The notes: generated by a model not told the origin, from the letters alone. A stretch of 64,000 nucleotides of DNA from Phycisphaerales bacterium (GCA_029260315.1 JAJDDM010000135.1:37510-101509), one strand, 5' to 3'; counted from the first letter of the stretch, positions 26,648 through 36,524 are shown. Program-made: numbers and translations.

Positions 26648-27786
26648 CGGAGCGCCTTCGCATCCTGCTGCTCAACGAGCGGTGCCACCGAAACCCCCTC
26701 GCGGGCGGTGCCGAGGTGCACCTCTTCGAGGTCTTCGGGCGGCTGGTCGAGCAGGGATGCGAGGCGGAGCTTCTGTGCTGTGGATTTGACCAGGCAGAAG
26801 CTCGGGACGAGCACCGCGGCGTCACGATCACGCGCGTCGGATCGCGGCTGTCCTACTACCGCCATGTCGCCGGCGAAGTGCGGCGGCGTGCGAACGCCGG
26901 GTGCATCGACCTGATCGTCGAGGCCCACAACAAGGTGCCGTTCCTCACGCCGCTGTACACCCGGGTGCCGGTGCTCGTGGTGCACCACCACCTGCACGGA
27001 ATCGCGGCCTTCGGGCAGGTGAGTCTGCCCATCGCACTCGGATCCTACGCCCTGGAGCAGCTCATCCCGCTCGTGTACCGCCAGGCCCCGATCATCACGA
27101 TCAGCAGCAGCTCCAAGGTCGACCTGGTGCGGCGAGGGTTGCCCGAGAGCCACATCGACGTGGTGCCGTGCGGGATCGATCGCGCGTTGCATCAGCCCGC
27201 CGATCCTGAGGGGAGGGCGCCGCTCGTCGTCTCGGTGGGGCGCCTCGAGCCTTACAAGATTATCGACTTGCTTATCAGGGCCATCGCGTTTGTCGCGAAG
27301 GAGATGCCGGACGCGCCGCTCAAGATCCTCGGCCGCGGTCAAGACCGCATGCGCCTTGAGGCACTGGCGCGGCGACTTGATCTGACGGAGGCAGTGACCT
27401 TCCCCGGCTTCGTTGACGACGAGACGAAGGTGGCTCACCTGCAGCAGGCTGCCGCGCTGGTCCAGTGCTCGAAGAAGGAAGGCTGGGGTCTCACCGTCAC
27501 CGAGGCCAACGCTTGTGGCACGCCGGTCATTGCCACCGATGTCCCGGGTCTCGCCGACTCGGTCCAAGACGGCGTCACCGGCCTGCTCGTCCGCAAGGCT
27601 GCACCCGGCCCTCTGGCGGCCGCGATGTTGCGCCTGCTCACCGACCCTGCCTACCGCGTGCGCCTGGCCCATCGGGCCGAGGCGTGGTCGCGGGGCTTCA
27701 GCTGGGACGCCGCGGCGTCCCACATCCACGAGGCGGCGCTCCGCGCTGCCCACCGCCAAACCACCCCTGCGTTTGTTCCTGCGTGA
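26644..27786 (+). CDS. GT4-family glycosyltransferase
   Basis: A 380-aa GT-B enzyme: N-terminal NPLAGGAEVHLFEVFGRL, the linker SVGRLEPYKIIDLLI, and the C-terminal donor-binding KKEGWGLTVTEANACGTPVIATDVPGLADSVQDGVTGLLV typical of GT4. ATG 26644 overlaps the preceding stop (ATGA), completing a three-gene glycosylation operon. It ends 18 bp before the RHS gene, which has its own strong ribosome site and may be co-transcribed. Confidence 0.88.
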   Translation: MTERLRILLLNERCHRNPLAGGAEVHLFEVFGRLVEQGCEAELLCCGFDQAEARDEHRGVTITRVGSRLSYYRHVAGEVRRRANAGCIDLIVEAHNKVPFLTPLYTRVPVLVVHHHLHGIAAFGQVSLPIALGSYALEQLIPLVYRQAPIITISSSSKVDLVRRGLPESHIDVVPCGIDRALHQPADPEGRAPLVVSVGRLEPYKIIDLLIRAIAFVAKEMPDAPLKILGRGQDRMRLEALARRLDLTEAVTFPGFVDDETKVAHLQQAAALVQCSKKEGWGLTVTEANACGTPVIATDVPGLADSVQDGVTGLLVRKAAPGPLAAAMLRLLTDPAYRVRLAHRAEAWSRGFSWDAAASHIHEAALRAAHRQTTPAFVPA

Positions 27787-27804
27787 TCTGAAAAAGGAGG
27801 ACTG

Positions 27805-30800
27805 ATGTCCACCTACACCTGCCGCCGTCTGTCCCGCAACGTGATCTACCTGCTCGTGGTGCTGCTGGCCTTGCCTCCGGGGTGGATGAGTTCGGCGATG
27901 GCGGCGTCGCGCACCGCGACGTTCACGCACGACACGGACATGGAGACGTTCCGGAACCCGAGCTTCAGCTCGGGGGGAACGAACCGGTTCCTGTACACGC
28001 ACAACCCGAAGGCGCTGGTGGCTGGCGGCGGCGACAACTTTGCCAACCCAAGTGCTCGCGGAGTCCGTGGCGGTGCTGAGCCGGCGACGCTGTGGCTTCC
28101 GAACGACGGCCGGTTGCAGTGGTCGGCCATCGATATGGTGCTGCCTGGCGTGGGCTCCAGCCTCTCTTTCCAGCGCATCTACCGCGGCACGGTAAGCGCC
28201 TACGACGGCCCCTTGGGCAACCGCTGGGATTTCAACTGGAACGTGCGCCTGTACGAAGACGGCAACAACGACATCACGGCCTACGAGATGGGCCGCTTCG
28301 ATGTCTACGACGAGGTCTCGGGGAACTACACCGAGCCGGCGTACCGCTACGACACAATGGCGAAGAGTGGGGGCGAGGTCACGCGGACAGACAAGTGGGG
28401 CAGCGAGGAGATCTTTGAGGCGGACGACCCGTCGGGGTGGTACCGGATCAAGTCGATCGAGGATCTGAACAGCAACACGATCACGTTCGCGTACGACTCG
28501 GCGGGAAACAACAGCAACCTGACCAAGGTGACCGACACCCTGGGCCAGGACGCGACGCTGAGCTACGACACGAGCGACCGGCTGACGAAGATCGCTGACC
28601 ACGCGAGCCGGGAGTGGATCTACGGCTACGACGCGAGCGCCAACCTGACCTCGGTGCGCACACCGACAGTGGACGAGACGGGGACCGACCACGACTTCAC
28701 AAGCGGGAAGACGACGACATACGAGTACGACACGAGTGACCGGCTGACGGAGCTGTTTCGCCCGGAGGACGGAGCGACGGGGACGTACCGCTGGTACTAC
28801 GACAGCGCGGGGGCGATCACGTCGGTGCGCAGCAACGGCAACGCGCAGTCGATCAGCTACGACGACGACAACAACCGGATGACGGTGACGCGGCGCGAGG
28901 GCGAGCGGCTCGAGTACCGCTACGACAACAGCAACCGGATCACCGAGCGTTACGTGCACTATAGCGGTGGCAGCTGGCAGACCGACTTCGCGTACGACGC
29001 GCAGTCGGAGGTGACCGATGTGACCTTCCCGAACGGGAACATCGTGTCCTACACATACAGCGCTGACGGGGACGTGACCCAGGTGGCACTGAGCCGGACG
29101 AGCAGCGACACCTCGCCCATCGAGTGGGACTACACGTACACAACGAACAGCCGGCTCTCGACGCTGACGGACCCCAACGGGAAGCTGTGGGACTACGACT
29201 ACGACGCCAACGAGAACCTGATCACGAAGACCTGGCCGAGCGTGACGCTGCCGAGCGGGATCGCGACGACGGACAAGAACGGCAACGCGGTGAACGACGG
29301 CACGATCCTCCAGTCCTGGACCGTGAACAGCTCGGGGCAGGTGACCGAGGCCACCGACTCGTATCGGGCGAAGACGAAGTACGAGTACAGCACGGTGAAC
29401 AGCAACAGCGCGTACCTGACGAAGGTGACGCGAGACAGCGCGGTGGGAGGGCTGGCGCTAGCGACGACCTACGCGTACGACGGTGTGGGCAACGTGACCT
29501 CGGTGACGGACCCGAACGGGAACGTGACGACGTCCACGGTGAACGACCTGAACCAGACGATCCTGGCGATCGAGCCGGGGTCGGTGACGCGCGAGACCTA
29601 CTACGACAAGAACGACCGGGTGACGAAGGTCGAGCTCTCGAACGACACCGACGTGGGGAACGGCCTCTTCGTCGTCGACCAGGCTTACGACCAGATCGAC
29701 AACCTCACCCGTGTGATCGAAGACGAGACGGACACGGCGCGCCTCACGACGGCGTACGCCTTCGACAAGAACGACCGACTGACGAAGACGACGAGCCCCG
29801 ATGGTGACGAGGTGGTCTACGACTACGACGAGCGGGACCTGCGGCTGACGGTGACGCGGGAGGCTCCCTCGGGGACCGACGCGATCACGATCTACAAGTA
29901 CGACAACAACGGGAACCGCACCACGTCGAAGGACCCTCTGGGCAACGAGACGATCTCGGCGTATGACGGCCTGGACCGGGTGACGAAGGTGACCCAGGCG
30001 GAAGGCAACTACCGCGAGCTGGTTTACGACGACGCGGGGAACGTGGTCACCTCGACCTCGAAGAACAGCACCAACACGATGCTGGCGCGGACGGTGACGG
30101 CCTACGACGAGGCGAACCGTGCCTACAAGACGGAGAAGCTGGCGAAGAAGGCGGACCTGTCGACGAGCCTCGGGGACGGCTTGCAGACGAAGACGATCTG
30201 GCGGGATGAGCGCGGGTCGGTGCTGGAGTACCAGGACGATGTCTGCGGCTGCAACCTCTACGAGTACGTCTACGACTCGGTGGGAAGGCGTGTGACGACC
30301 AAGGACCCGATGGGAGCGACGGACGCCACGCGGAACCTGGTGCTCACGGAGTACGACAAGAACGGCAACGTGACCAAGACGACGCGCGAGGACCGCACTC
30401 AGGACAGCGGGATCGAGGCGAGCAAGGACATCGTGGACGAGCGGGTCTACGACGCCCGTAATCGCAGCATCACACGGCGTGAGCGGACCGGTCCGTCGAC
30501 GACGTTGGACACGGTCTACCACTACGGCCTGCGAGACCAGGTCACCAAGACTGTCGATGATGAGGGCAACGAGATCCGCCTCGAGTACAACGAGCAGCTG
30601 TGGAAGACGAAGGAGACGCTGGAGAACGGTGCGGCGGACGTGGTGACGGAGTACACCTACGACGACGACGGGAACCTGGTGACCTACAAGGCGAAGAACG
30701 CCACGACGGGGGACCAGTCGACGATCTACACCTACGACGACCTGGACCGGCTGGTGACGACAGAGTGGCCTGACACCGGCAAGCTGATCCAGACCTACGA

Positions 30801-32907
30801 CGCGGCGTCGAACCGGATCAGCACGACGGACCCGAACACGACGGTGGTCGTGTGTGCCTACGACGACAACAACCGGCTGACCAACAAGACGATGACGCTG
30901 GCGAGTGGCGTGCTCGGCAACGACGACATCGACTACGGCTACGATGGTCTGAACCGGGTGACCTCGATCGATGCGGCCGAGGGTGTGAGCTTTGCGTCCG
31001 TCGTTGAGCGGACCTACAACACCCTCGGGCACATCGAGACCGAGAAGCAGGTCATCGACGGGTACGCCTCCGGGGCGGGCCGGACGATCACCTACGACTG
31101 GGACGTGTCGGGGCAGAAGACGGGGATGACGCTGCCCGTCTCTGGAGATGTGGTGACCTACACCCGGGACGCTCTGGACCGAGCGGACAAGATCTCGCTG
31201 GAGACGACGGAAGTCGTCGATTACGCCTTCAACGGCAAGAGGGTGATCGAAAAGGCGATGCCGGGTAGCTCTGGTGAGTACACGTACGACACGTACGGGC
31301 GCCTGACGGAGATCCACCACAAGGACACTTCGTCGAGCAACACGCTCGCGAAGTTCGTGTACGGGTACGATGACGCGCACCAGATCATCAGCCAGGACAA
31401 GCACTTCTACGACGATGTCGAGAACACCCGGATGACGGGACGCACGATCGATCTCGGGGACCAGTACGGCTACGACGGCGCGAAGCGCCTCGTGACGGTG
31501 CTGCGTGGTGTGGCGACGGCAGACATCGACACGGCGCTGGCGACGAACGTCACCAACGGCGACTACAACGACCTGGCGGACTACACCTACGATCCGACGG
31601 GGAACCGGACCACGCTCGATGTGACGCCTCAGGGCGGCTCGGCGGACACGACGGCGTACGCCCACAACAAGGTCAACGAGATGACGACCGAGGACGGGAC
31701 GACGCAGGTCTACGACGCCAACGGGAACAGCTCGGGGCCGAGCGGGTCGGAGGACTACAGCTACGACTTCCAGAACAACCTGGCGGAGTACGACCCGTCA
31801 GGGGACACCGGGTGGGAGTGGCACTTCGACGGGCTCGGGCGGCGGATCCAGCGCGACAACTACGAGACCGGTCGTGGGCAGCGGTTCTACTACGACGGGA
31901 TCCATGTCGTCGAGCAGGTGCTGTGGGCCAACAGCACCGAGACGCACACGAAGCAGTTTGTGTACGAGGAGTCGATCGACGAGCTGCTGAGCTACGTGAA
32001 CCTCGGGCCCAACCCGGACGTGGAGTACTACGCGCACGGTGATCGGCTGGGGAGTGTAGTGCTGCTCGTCGAGGACGACGGGGACATCGCCGAGAGCTAC
32101 AGGTATCAGGAGTTTGGGGTCACCGACATCATCGACAGCAGCTTCCTGGTCAAGACGACACAGCCGCACCTGTCGTCTGTGGGGAACCCGTATCGGTACA
32201 CGGGAAGGCGGCAGGACCGGCAGATGGGGGCGGCGGCTGATGACGATTGGTACTACAACCGGGCCCGTGAGATGCGCGCCAGGGTTGGGAGATTCCAGCA
32301 GATGGATCCCGCCGGCTATGTCGATGGGGCGAGTGGCTATGTGTACGTCGCCAACGGTCCAGTCATGAATACGGATCCCACAGGGCGGATGATCGGGACG
32401 GGGCCGTCGCTCGGTTGCGGGCCCAACTGCGGGACGACCGGCGCGAGCCCTAGTGCCGGCCGGGTGATTCCGCCAACTCCTCCGAGCGGGACAATCCCAA
32501 GTGACTGCGGGCCGATTCCTCCACTGAGCTTGGTGTTTAATTTCCATTGGTCTTGCAATGGTCCCTCGGGAGTACCGGCCTGCACGTGCAATTTCAACCT
32601 CCCACCAAACCCCACTCCCGACATGTTTGTCGACGTGGGGCCGGCCCCCACATGGACGGCTGCCGGGTGCAGTTTCGAGCTCAAAAGCTCTATCCACGTT
32701 CCGGCGCATGTGTGTGTGGGGCTCACGGCGCCCCACCTGGGATGCAAGGTGATAGAAGGTGTCTTCTGGACGCTCTCCTACACATGTACCGGAACGTTCA
32801 ATTGCGGCGGGCTCGAGTACCCTTCATCGCCCAAGAAGGGGACGTTTATTCTCGACACGTGCGTTGCGAACAGCGGCTTGATCCTGCAGGTTCCCTTCTT
32901 GCCGTAG
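27805..32907 (+). CDS. Secreted RHS/YD-repeat protein, 1,700 aa
   Basis: ATG 27805 follows AAAAAGGAGG. A signal peptide (YLLVVLLALPPGWMSSAMA) is followed by a DUF6531-like N-terminal region (MVLPGVGSSLSFQRIYRG). Then come many YD repeats of the form YxYDxxGNxxxxxDxxG (about residues 210-1440), which form a hollow shell. The RHS core ends with RYTGRRQDRQMG ... RARVGRFQQMDPAGYVDGASGYVYVANGPVMNTDPTGR at about 1470-1527. The last 170 residues are variable and Cys-rich (CGPNCG, CTCNF, TCTGTFNCGG). Such C-termini are often effectors; this one has no recognised toxin fold and no immunity gene follows. It may be glycosylated by the upstream operon (inference). Confidence 0.88.
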   Translation: MSTYTCRRLSRNVIYLLVVLLALPPGWMSSAMAASRTATFTHDTDMETFRNPSFSSGGTNRFLYTHNPKALVAGGGDNFANPSARGVRGGAEPATLWLPNDGRLQWSAIDMVLPGVGSSLSFQRIYRGTVSAYDGPLGNRWDFNWNVRLYEDGNNDITAYEMGRFDVYDEVSGNYTEPAYRYDTMAKSGGEVTRTDKWGSEEIFEADDPSGWYRIKSIEDLNSNTITFAYDSAGNNSNLTKVTDTLGQDATLSYDTSDRLTKIADHASREWIYGYDASANLTSVRTPTVDETGTDHDFTSGKTTTYEYDTSDRLTELFRPEDGATGTYRWYYDSAGAITSVRSNGNAQSISYDDDNNRMTVTRREGERLEYRYDNSNRITERYVHYSGGSWQTDFAYDAQSEVTDVTFPNGNIVSYTYSADGDVTQVALSRTSSDTSPIEWDYTYTTNSRLSTLTDPNGKLWDYDYDANENLITKTWPSVTLPSGIATTDKNGNAVNDGTILQSWTVNSSGQVTEATDSYRAKTKYEYSTVNSNSAYLTKVTRDSAVGGLALATTYAYDGVGNVTSVTDPNGNVTTSTVNDLNQTILAIEPGSVTRETYYDKNDRVTKVELSNDTDVGNGLFVVDQAYDQIDNLTRVIEDETDTARLTTAYAFDKNDRLTKTTSPDGDEVVYDYDERDLRLTVTREAPSGTDAITIYKYDNNGNRTTSKDPLGNETISAYDGLDRVTKVTQAEGNYRELVYDDAGNVVTSTSKNSTNTMLARTVTAYDEANRAYKTEKLAKKADLSTSLGDGLQTKTIWRDERGSVLEYQDDVCGCNLYEYVYDSVGRRVTTKDPMGATDATRNLVLTEYDKNGNVTKTTREDRTQDSGIEASKDIVDERVYDARNRSITRRERTGPSTTLDTVYHYGLRDQVTKTVDDEGNEIRLEYNEQLWKTKETLENGAADVVTEYTYDDDGNLVTYKAKNATTGDQSTIYTYDDLDRLVTTEWPDTGKLIQTYDAASNRISTTDPNTTVVVCAYDDNNRLTNKTMTLASGVLGNDDIDYGYDGLNRVTSIDAAEGVSFASVVERTYNTLGHIETEKQVIDGYASGAGRTITYDWDVSGQKTGMTLPVSGDVVTYTRDALDRADKISLETTEVVDYAFNGKRVIEKAMPGSSGEYTYDTYGRLTEIHHKDTSSSNTLAKFVYGYDDAHQIISQDKHFYDDVENTRMTGRTIDLGDQYGYDGAKRLVTVLRGVATADIDTALATNVTNGDYNDLADYTYDPTGNRTTLDVTPQGGSADTTAYAHNKVNEMTTEDGTTQVYDANGNSSGPSGSEDYSYDFQNNLAEYDPSGDTGWEWHFDGLGRRIQRDNYETGRGQRFYYDGIHVVEQVLWANSTETHTKQFVYEESIDELLSYVNLGPNPDVEYYAHGDRLGSVVLLVEDDGDIAESYRYQEFGVTDIIDSSFLVKTTQPHLSSVGNPYRYTGRRQDRQMGAAADDDWYYNRAREMRARVGRFQQMDPAGYVDGASGYVYVANGPVMNTDPTGRMIGTGPSLGCGPNCGTTGASPSAGRVIPPTPPSGTIPSDCGPIPPLSLVFNFHWSCNGPSGVPACTCNFNLPPNPTPDMFVDVGPAPTWTAAGCSFELKSSIHVPAHVCVGLTAPHLGCKVIEGVFWTLSYTCTGTFNCGGLEYPSSPKKGTFILDTCVANSGLILQVPFLP

Positions 32908-33000
32908 GGACCTGTTGCCTGCTCTTCGGGTTACTCCCCTCTGCATCCTGCGGTATTCTCACCCATGAGCTAGGCTGTGTCAGTCGTGAAGGAGGTAGCT

Positions 33001-34749
33001 GTGACGAACCAGATGAACGTCCTACAGGCCTTGGGGATCGCCGTACTCTCCGCTTCAGCGTTGGCGGGCAGCGTGATCCATGTGGATACCGAAGCCGCCG
33101 GAGCCGAGACTGGCCAGTCCTGGCAGCACGCCTTCACCGATCTCCAGGACGCGCTGGCGATCGCCACCTTCGGGGACCAGGTGTGGGTGGCCGAGGGTAC
33201 GTACAAGGCAGACTCAGGGACACTGGATGGGACACTGTCCTTCATGATCCCCGACGGCGTCGAGGTGTACGGCGGCTTCGATGGCACCGAGACGCAGCTC
33301 GCCCAGCGCAATCCCGACACGCACGTCGTCGTCCTGGATGGAGACCTGCTCGGCGACGACGACCCCGACGACATCCAGACCACCATCGACAACACTTGGC
33401 GTCTGGTCCTGTTCGACTCGGTGGGCCCTGAGACTCTCTTTGACGGGTTCACCGTAACGCGAGGTGTTAACAGAAGTCCGAGCGGCCCCCCCAAGCAGCA
33501 CGCTACCGGCCTCACTGTGATCTCGGGAAACCCCCTGATTCGCAACTGCGTCGTGACGAGTAACATCGGATCGCTCGGACCCGGCGGATTGGCCATGAAA
33601 GGCGACGCCCACTCAATCAAGGTCGTCGACTGCGCGTTCACCAAGAACTGCAACGCCGGCAGCGGTGGTGTGACCCAGGTGGCCAACGACTGGCAGGTGA
33701 CCTTCGTCAACTGTGTCTTTCGGGACAATACGACGCCTACAGATGCTGCGGTTGCTGCCGTGGCAGCGGGGGGGCGTGCTGTCTTCGTCAACTGCGATAT
33801 CACCGGCAACTACATCAATGTCTTCTCAAGCGGTGCCCTTTCCGCGGGCTTCGGGCCTGCTTGGCTTGAACTCTACAACTGCACAGTCACGGAGAACTCC
33901 GCGGGCGCACTCGGTGAAGGTGGGGCTGTTGTAGTCTCCGATGGAGCGACGCTGATCGTCAGGAACAGCATCCTCTGGGGCAACCACGCCCCCGACGCGG
34001 ACCCCACGGAAACGCAGATCGGGAAGTTCGGGAATGCCACGATTGATGTCCAGCAGAGCTGCATCGAAGCGCCGGCCGGGACCTTCGGCCCTGACAACAT
34101 CTACGTCGACCCGCTCTTCGCCAACGTCCTTGGGCCCGACGGTCTCGCCGGTACGGAAGACGACGCGATCGAGCTGCTCTTCGGCTCGCCCTGCATTGAC
34201 GCTGGCGACGACGCCCTGGTCCCGGCGGACGTGGCGGACCTGGACGGAGACGGCGACACGGCCGAGCCGGTTCCGATCGACCTGGCGGGCGCTCCGCGCC
34301 TCACCGACGTGCCTTTCGCCACCGACGGTGGGCAGGGCGCTGTCGACATGGGCTGCTACGAGCACTCCGCGTCGGTGGCGGCTCCTTGGGCCGACCAGGG
34401 CCAGGCGCTCGCAGGCTCCGGCGGTATTGAACCCGTGCTAGCGGCGGACGGTCCGCTGTCGTCGGGATCGACGGCGACGATGCTGATCGCTGAGGGGAGC
34501 CCAGCGTCGGCGGCCGTGCTGGTTCTCGGCCTGTCGGCCATCTCGTTGCCGTTCAAGGGCGGCGTTCTCGTGCCCTCACCCGACATCACGATCGGGGCCA
34601 CGCTGGATGGGCTCGGTGAAATGCTGCTGGTCGGTTCGATCGGCGAGACTCCGCCGGGCGCCAGCTTCTACCTTCAAGCGTGGGTCGCGGACCCCGGCGC
34701 ACCGCAGGGCTTCTCGGCGACCAATGCGGTGATGGGGACGACGCCGTAG
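33001..34749 (+). CDS. Secreted right-handed beta-helix (choice-of-anchor Q-like) protein
   Basis: 582 aa from GTG 33001, chosen because AAGGAGG lies at 32988-32994. Signal peptide (LQALGIAVLSASALAG), then VIHVDTEAAGAETGQSWQHAFTDLQDAL and VAEGTYKAD, the usual opening of planctomycete parallel-beta-helix proteins. Repeated turns such as GNPLIRNCVVTSN, VVDCAFTKN and ELYNCTVTENS follow. The final 130 residues form a beta-sandwich-like domain (LVLGLSAISLPFKGG ... ATNAVMGT). Likely an exported surface or matrix protein; substrate unknown. Confidence 0.8.
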   Translation: MTNQMNVLQALGIAVLSASALAGSVIHVDTEAAGAETGQSWQHAFTDLQDALAIATFGDQVWVAEGTYKADSGTLDGTLSFMIPDGVEVYGGFDGTETQLAQRNPDTHVVVLDGDLLGDDDPDDIQTTIDNTWRLVLFDSVGPETLFDGFTVTRGVNRSPSGPPKQHATGLTVISGNPLIRNCVVTSNIGSLGPGGLAMKGDAHSIKVVDCAFTKNCNAGSGGVTQVANDWQVTFVNCVFRDNTTPTDAAVAAVAAGGRAVFVNCDITGNYINVFSSGALSAGFGPAWLELYNCTVTENSAGALGEGGAVVVSDGATLIVRNSILWGNHAPDADPTETQIGKFGNATIDVQQSCIEAPAGTFGPDNIYVDPLFANVLGPDGLAGTEDDAIELLFGSPCIDAGDDALVPADVADLDGDGDTAEPVPIDLAGAPRLTDVPFATDGGQGAVDMGCYEHSASVAAPWADQGQALAGSGGIEPVLAADGPLSSGSTATMLIAEGSPASAAVLVLGLSAISLPFKGGVLVPSPDITIGATLDGLGEMLLVGSIGETPPGASFYLQAWVADPGAPQGFSATNAVMGTTP

Positions 34750-34754
34750 GCCTG

Positions 34755-34922
34755 TACCTGCCGAAGAGCCCGGCTGGGCCAGCGCTCACCTATCTCGACA
34801 ACGACGCCGAGCGGGCGCTGCGGCACGTTGTGACCGGCCGCAAGAACTAGCTGTTTCTTGGCAGCCCGCGCGCTGGCGAGGTGGGGGCCAGGCTCTTTTC
34901 GCTGATCGCGAGCTGTAAGTGA
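34755..34922 (+). pseudogene. IS66 transposase C-terminal fragment with in-frame TAG
   Basis: The + frame reads DNDAERALRHVVTGRKN, then TAG at 34848-34850, then LFLGSPRAGEVGARLFSLIASCK. In IS66 transposases this region is normally DNxxERALRxxxxGRKNWLFAGS...AAxxxSLIxTCK, so TAG replaces the conserved Trp (TGG to TAG). Only the end of the gene is present. Confidence 0.75.
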
Positions 34923-34964
34923 CCCGCCCCCACGGTTCATACCACTCCCTATACTAGTCCACGA

Positions 34965-36104
34965 CTAGATGGGCACCTTGTGCGAGGCCCCTTGCTTCGT
35001 TGAGCGCCTTCTCTTGTCGTAGACCTGAGTCACCGTCACGTGCTTGTGGCCGAGGAGCTCCTGCACCGCTCGAATGTCCTCTCCGGCATCGAGGAGCAGC
35101 GTCGCGGTCGTGGCCCGCAGCGAGTGGGGCGAGTAGATGCACCGCTTGGCCGTCGTACCGTCCTCGAGCACGTGCTCACTCATCGAGCGCGGTAGTGCCT
35201 CCAGGTAGCCCTGCAGCAAGCGGTACATGCTCGCGAGGCTTATCGACCGCCCTGCGAGTTTCCGGCTGCGTGGGCTTCCTCGAGGCCGAAACAGGGGTCC
35301 ACTGGTCAGGCCCGCCGCACGGATGTGCTCGCAGATCGCGTCCGCCGCGACGACGTTGATGCCGATCGTGCGCTTAGACTTGCCGCGTCCCTTCTCCTGA
35401 ATGTGAACGCGTGGATCCTCGTCGTCGTCCACGAAGTCCGGCACCGTGAGCCTGCAGCCAGTCCCGATGCGGGCTCCCGAATAGAGGTAGAAGGCGAGGA
35501 TGGCGCGATCGCGATGAGCGAGCGCGTCCTCGCCCTGGGGAAGCGCTCGAAGTTGCCGCGCCCGCGTGGCTGAGAGCGCCTCGGTGGGGGTCCTCGGTGC
35601 CTGGGACAGTCGACTGATGAACTGGCTGTGGGCGGGGTTTGCGACGGTGATGGGGAGCCGCCCTTCGGCCGCCGCCTCGCGCATGAACCGGTAGAACCCC
35701 GAGACGGACGAGATGCGCCGGTTCAGGGTGTTCGGGGCCAGGTCCCGTTCCCCGTCCATCCAGTCACGCCAGGCCTGGACCTCGGGCACGGTCGCCTGCA
35801 GCAGCCGCCAGGAATCCTCGGGCCAACGCAGCCCGAGAAACTCGACGAAGTCCATCACGTCGCGCCGGTAGGCGCGCTGGGTGTGCGGGCTGGTGCGCCG
35901 CGCGATCCAGGCCTCGAACATCGCCGCCACCGACAGGTAGAAGCGCCCGACGCGTTCCTTGACGACCCCGGTGGCGTGCCCAAGCAGGACAGGCGGGAGA
36001 CCCTCAAGGTCCTCGTCAGCGAGCTCCCCGAGGGCCAGATTCAGCTCCGGGAGGCGGGCTTTCGAGGCGGAATCGGCCCCCTCAGGGGGCTCTCGATGGC
36101 TCAC
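34965..36104 (-). CDS. Second tyrosine recombinase / integrase
   Basis: 379 aa, start ATG 36104 with an in-frame TGA two codons upstream. N-terminal core-binding domain with SPHTQRAYRRDVMDFVEFLG. Catalytic residues: Arg in LYSGARIGTG, Lys in KGRGKSKRT, HSLRATTATLLLD, LGHKHVTVTQ and the nucleophile in VYDKRR. It is only distantly related to integrase 1. A dif-like site of the same design lies 128 bp upstream (36232-36259). Gene orientation and site position mirror those of integrase 1. Confidence 0.92.
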   Translation of the reverse strand: MSHREPPEGADSASKARLPELNLALGELADEDLEGLPPVLLGHATGVVKERVGRFYLSVAAMFEAWIARRTSPHTQRAYRRDVMDFVEFLGLRWPEDSWRLLQATVPEVQAWRDWMDGERDLAPNTLNRRISSVSGFYRFMREAAAEGRLPITVANPAHSQFISRLSQAPRTPTEALSATRARQLRALPQGEDALAHRDRAILAFYLYSGARIGTGCRLTVPDFVDDDEDPRVHIQEKGRGKSKRTIGINVVAADAICEHIRAAGLTSGPLFRPRGSPRSRKLAGRSISLASMYRLLQGYLEALPRSMSEHVLEDGTTAKRCIYSPHSLRATTATLLLDAGEDIRAVQELLGHKHVTVTQVYDKRRRSTKQGASHKVPI

Positions 36105-36231
36105 GGGGCGTCCGAGCCTCTGCGGAGGACCCGGACGGTCAGGTCGCCCTGAGCTTCGGTCCAGAGCTCGCCCGAGGCGAGCCGGAGCCCCGGTTTACTA
36201 CCCGATGCCCAGCTCCCCCATCGGGCTTCTT

Positions 36232-36259
36232 GTGAATGATAACCTATTTTATCAGTCAC
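36232..36259. repeat. dif-like recombination site upstream of integrase 2
   Basis: Left arm GTGAATGATAA, spacer CCTATT, right arm TTATCAGTCAC; the arms are inverted at 10 of 11 positions. It shares TGATAA, the TATT half of the spacer and TTATCA with the site at 12046-12073 and has the same orientation; the two spacers differ only in their first two bases. It stands out as A/T-rich in GC-rich surroundings. Confidence 0.7.
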
Positions 36260-36524
36260 TACAACCGCGATGGGGGAGGCCAGTATCAGGACCCAAGACC
36301 AGGTCACCCAGCTCGGTGATCCGTAGGCTGGCGCTCGAACAGGCCCGTAAGCAAAGGCAGCAATGGGCCGCTCCTCCAGCTCGCGCCGAAAAGCCAGACG
36401 CTGCCTGGCCTCTCTCGGGCCCGCTTTCTGACGGAAACGCGCTCACTTCTATAGCGAATGCACGAGGCTCATCAGCTACGGTGTGCTCGACAGCACTCCG
36501 AAGTCCGAGACGGACCCGAACGCC

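Noticed and set aside
26638..31665. Two very long minus-strand open frames (773 and 735 codons) opposite the GT4 and RHS genes
   Set aside because: They mirror genuine + strand genes with clear domains; translations are Arg/Val/His-rich without motifs. Long antisense frames are expected opposite GC-rich repeated YD-coding sequence.
4258..34850. Genome-wide amber recoding
   Set aside because: Many sound genes here (amine oxidase, ATPase, DUF2188 protein) end in TAG, so TAG is a normal stop; the three internal TAGs are all in decayed genes.
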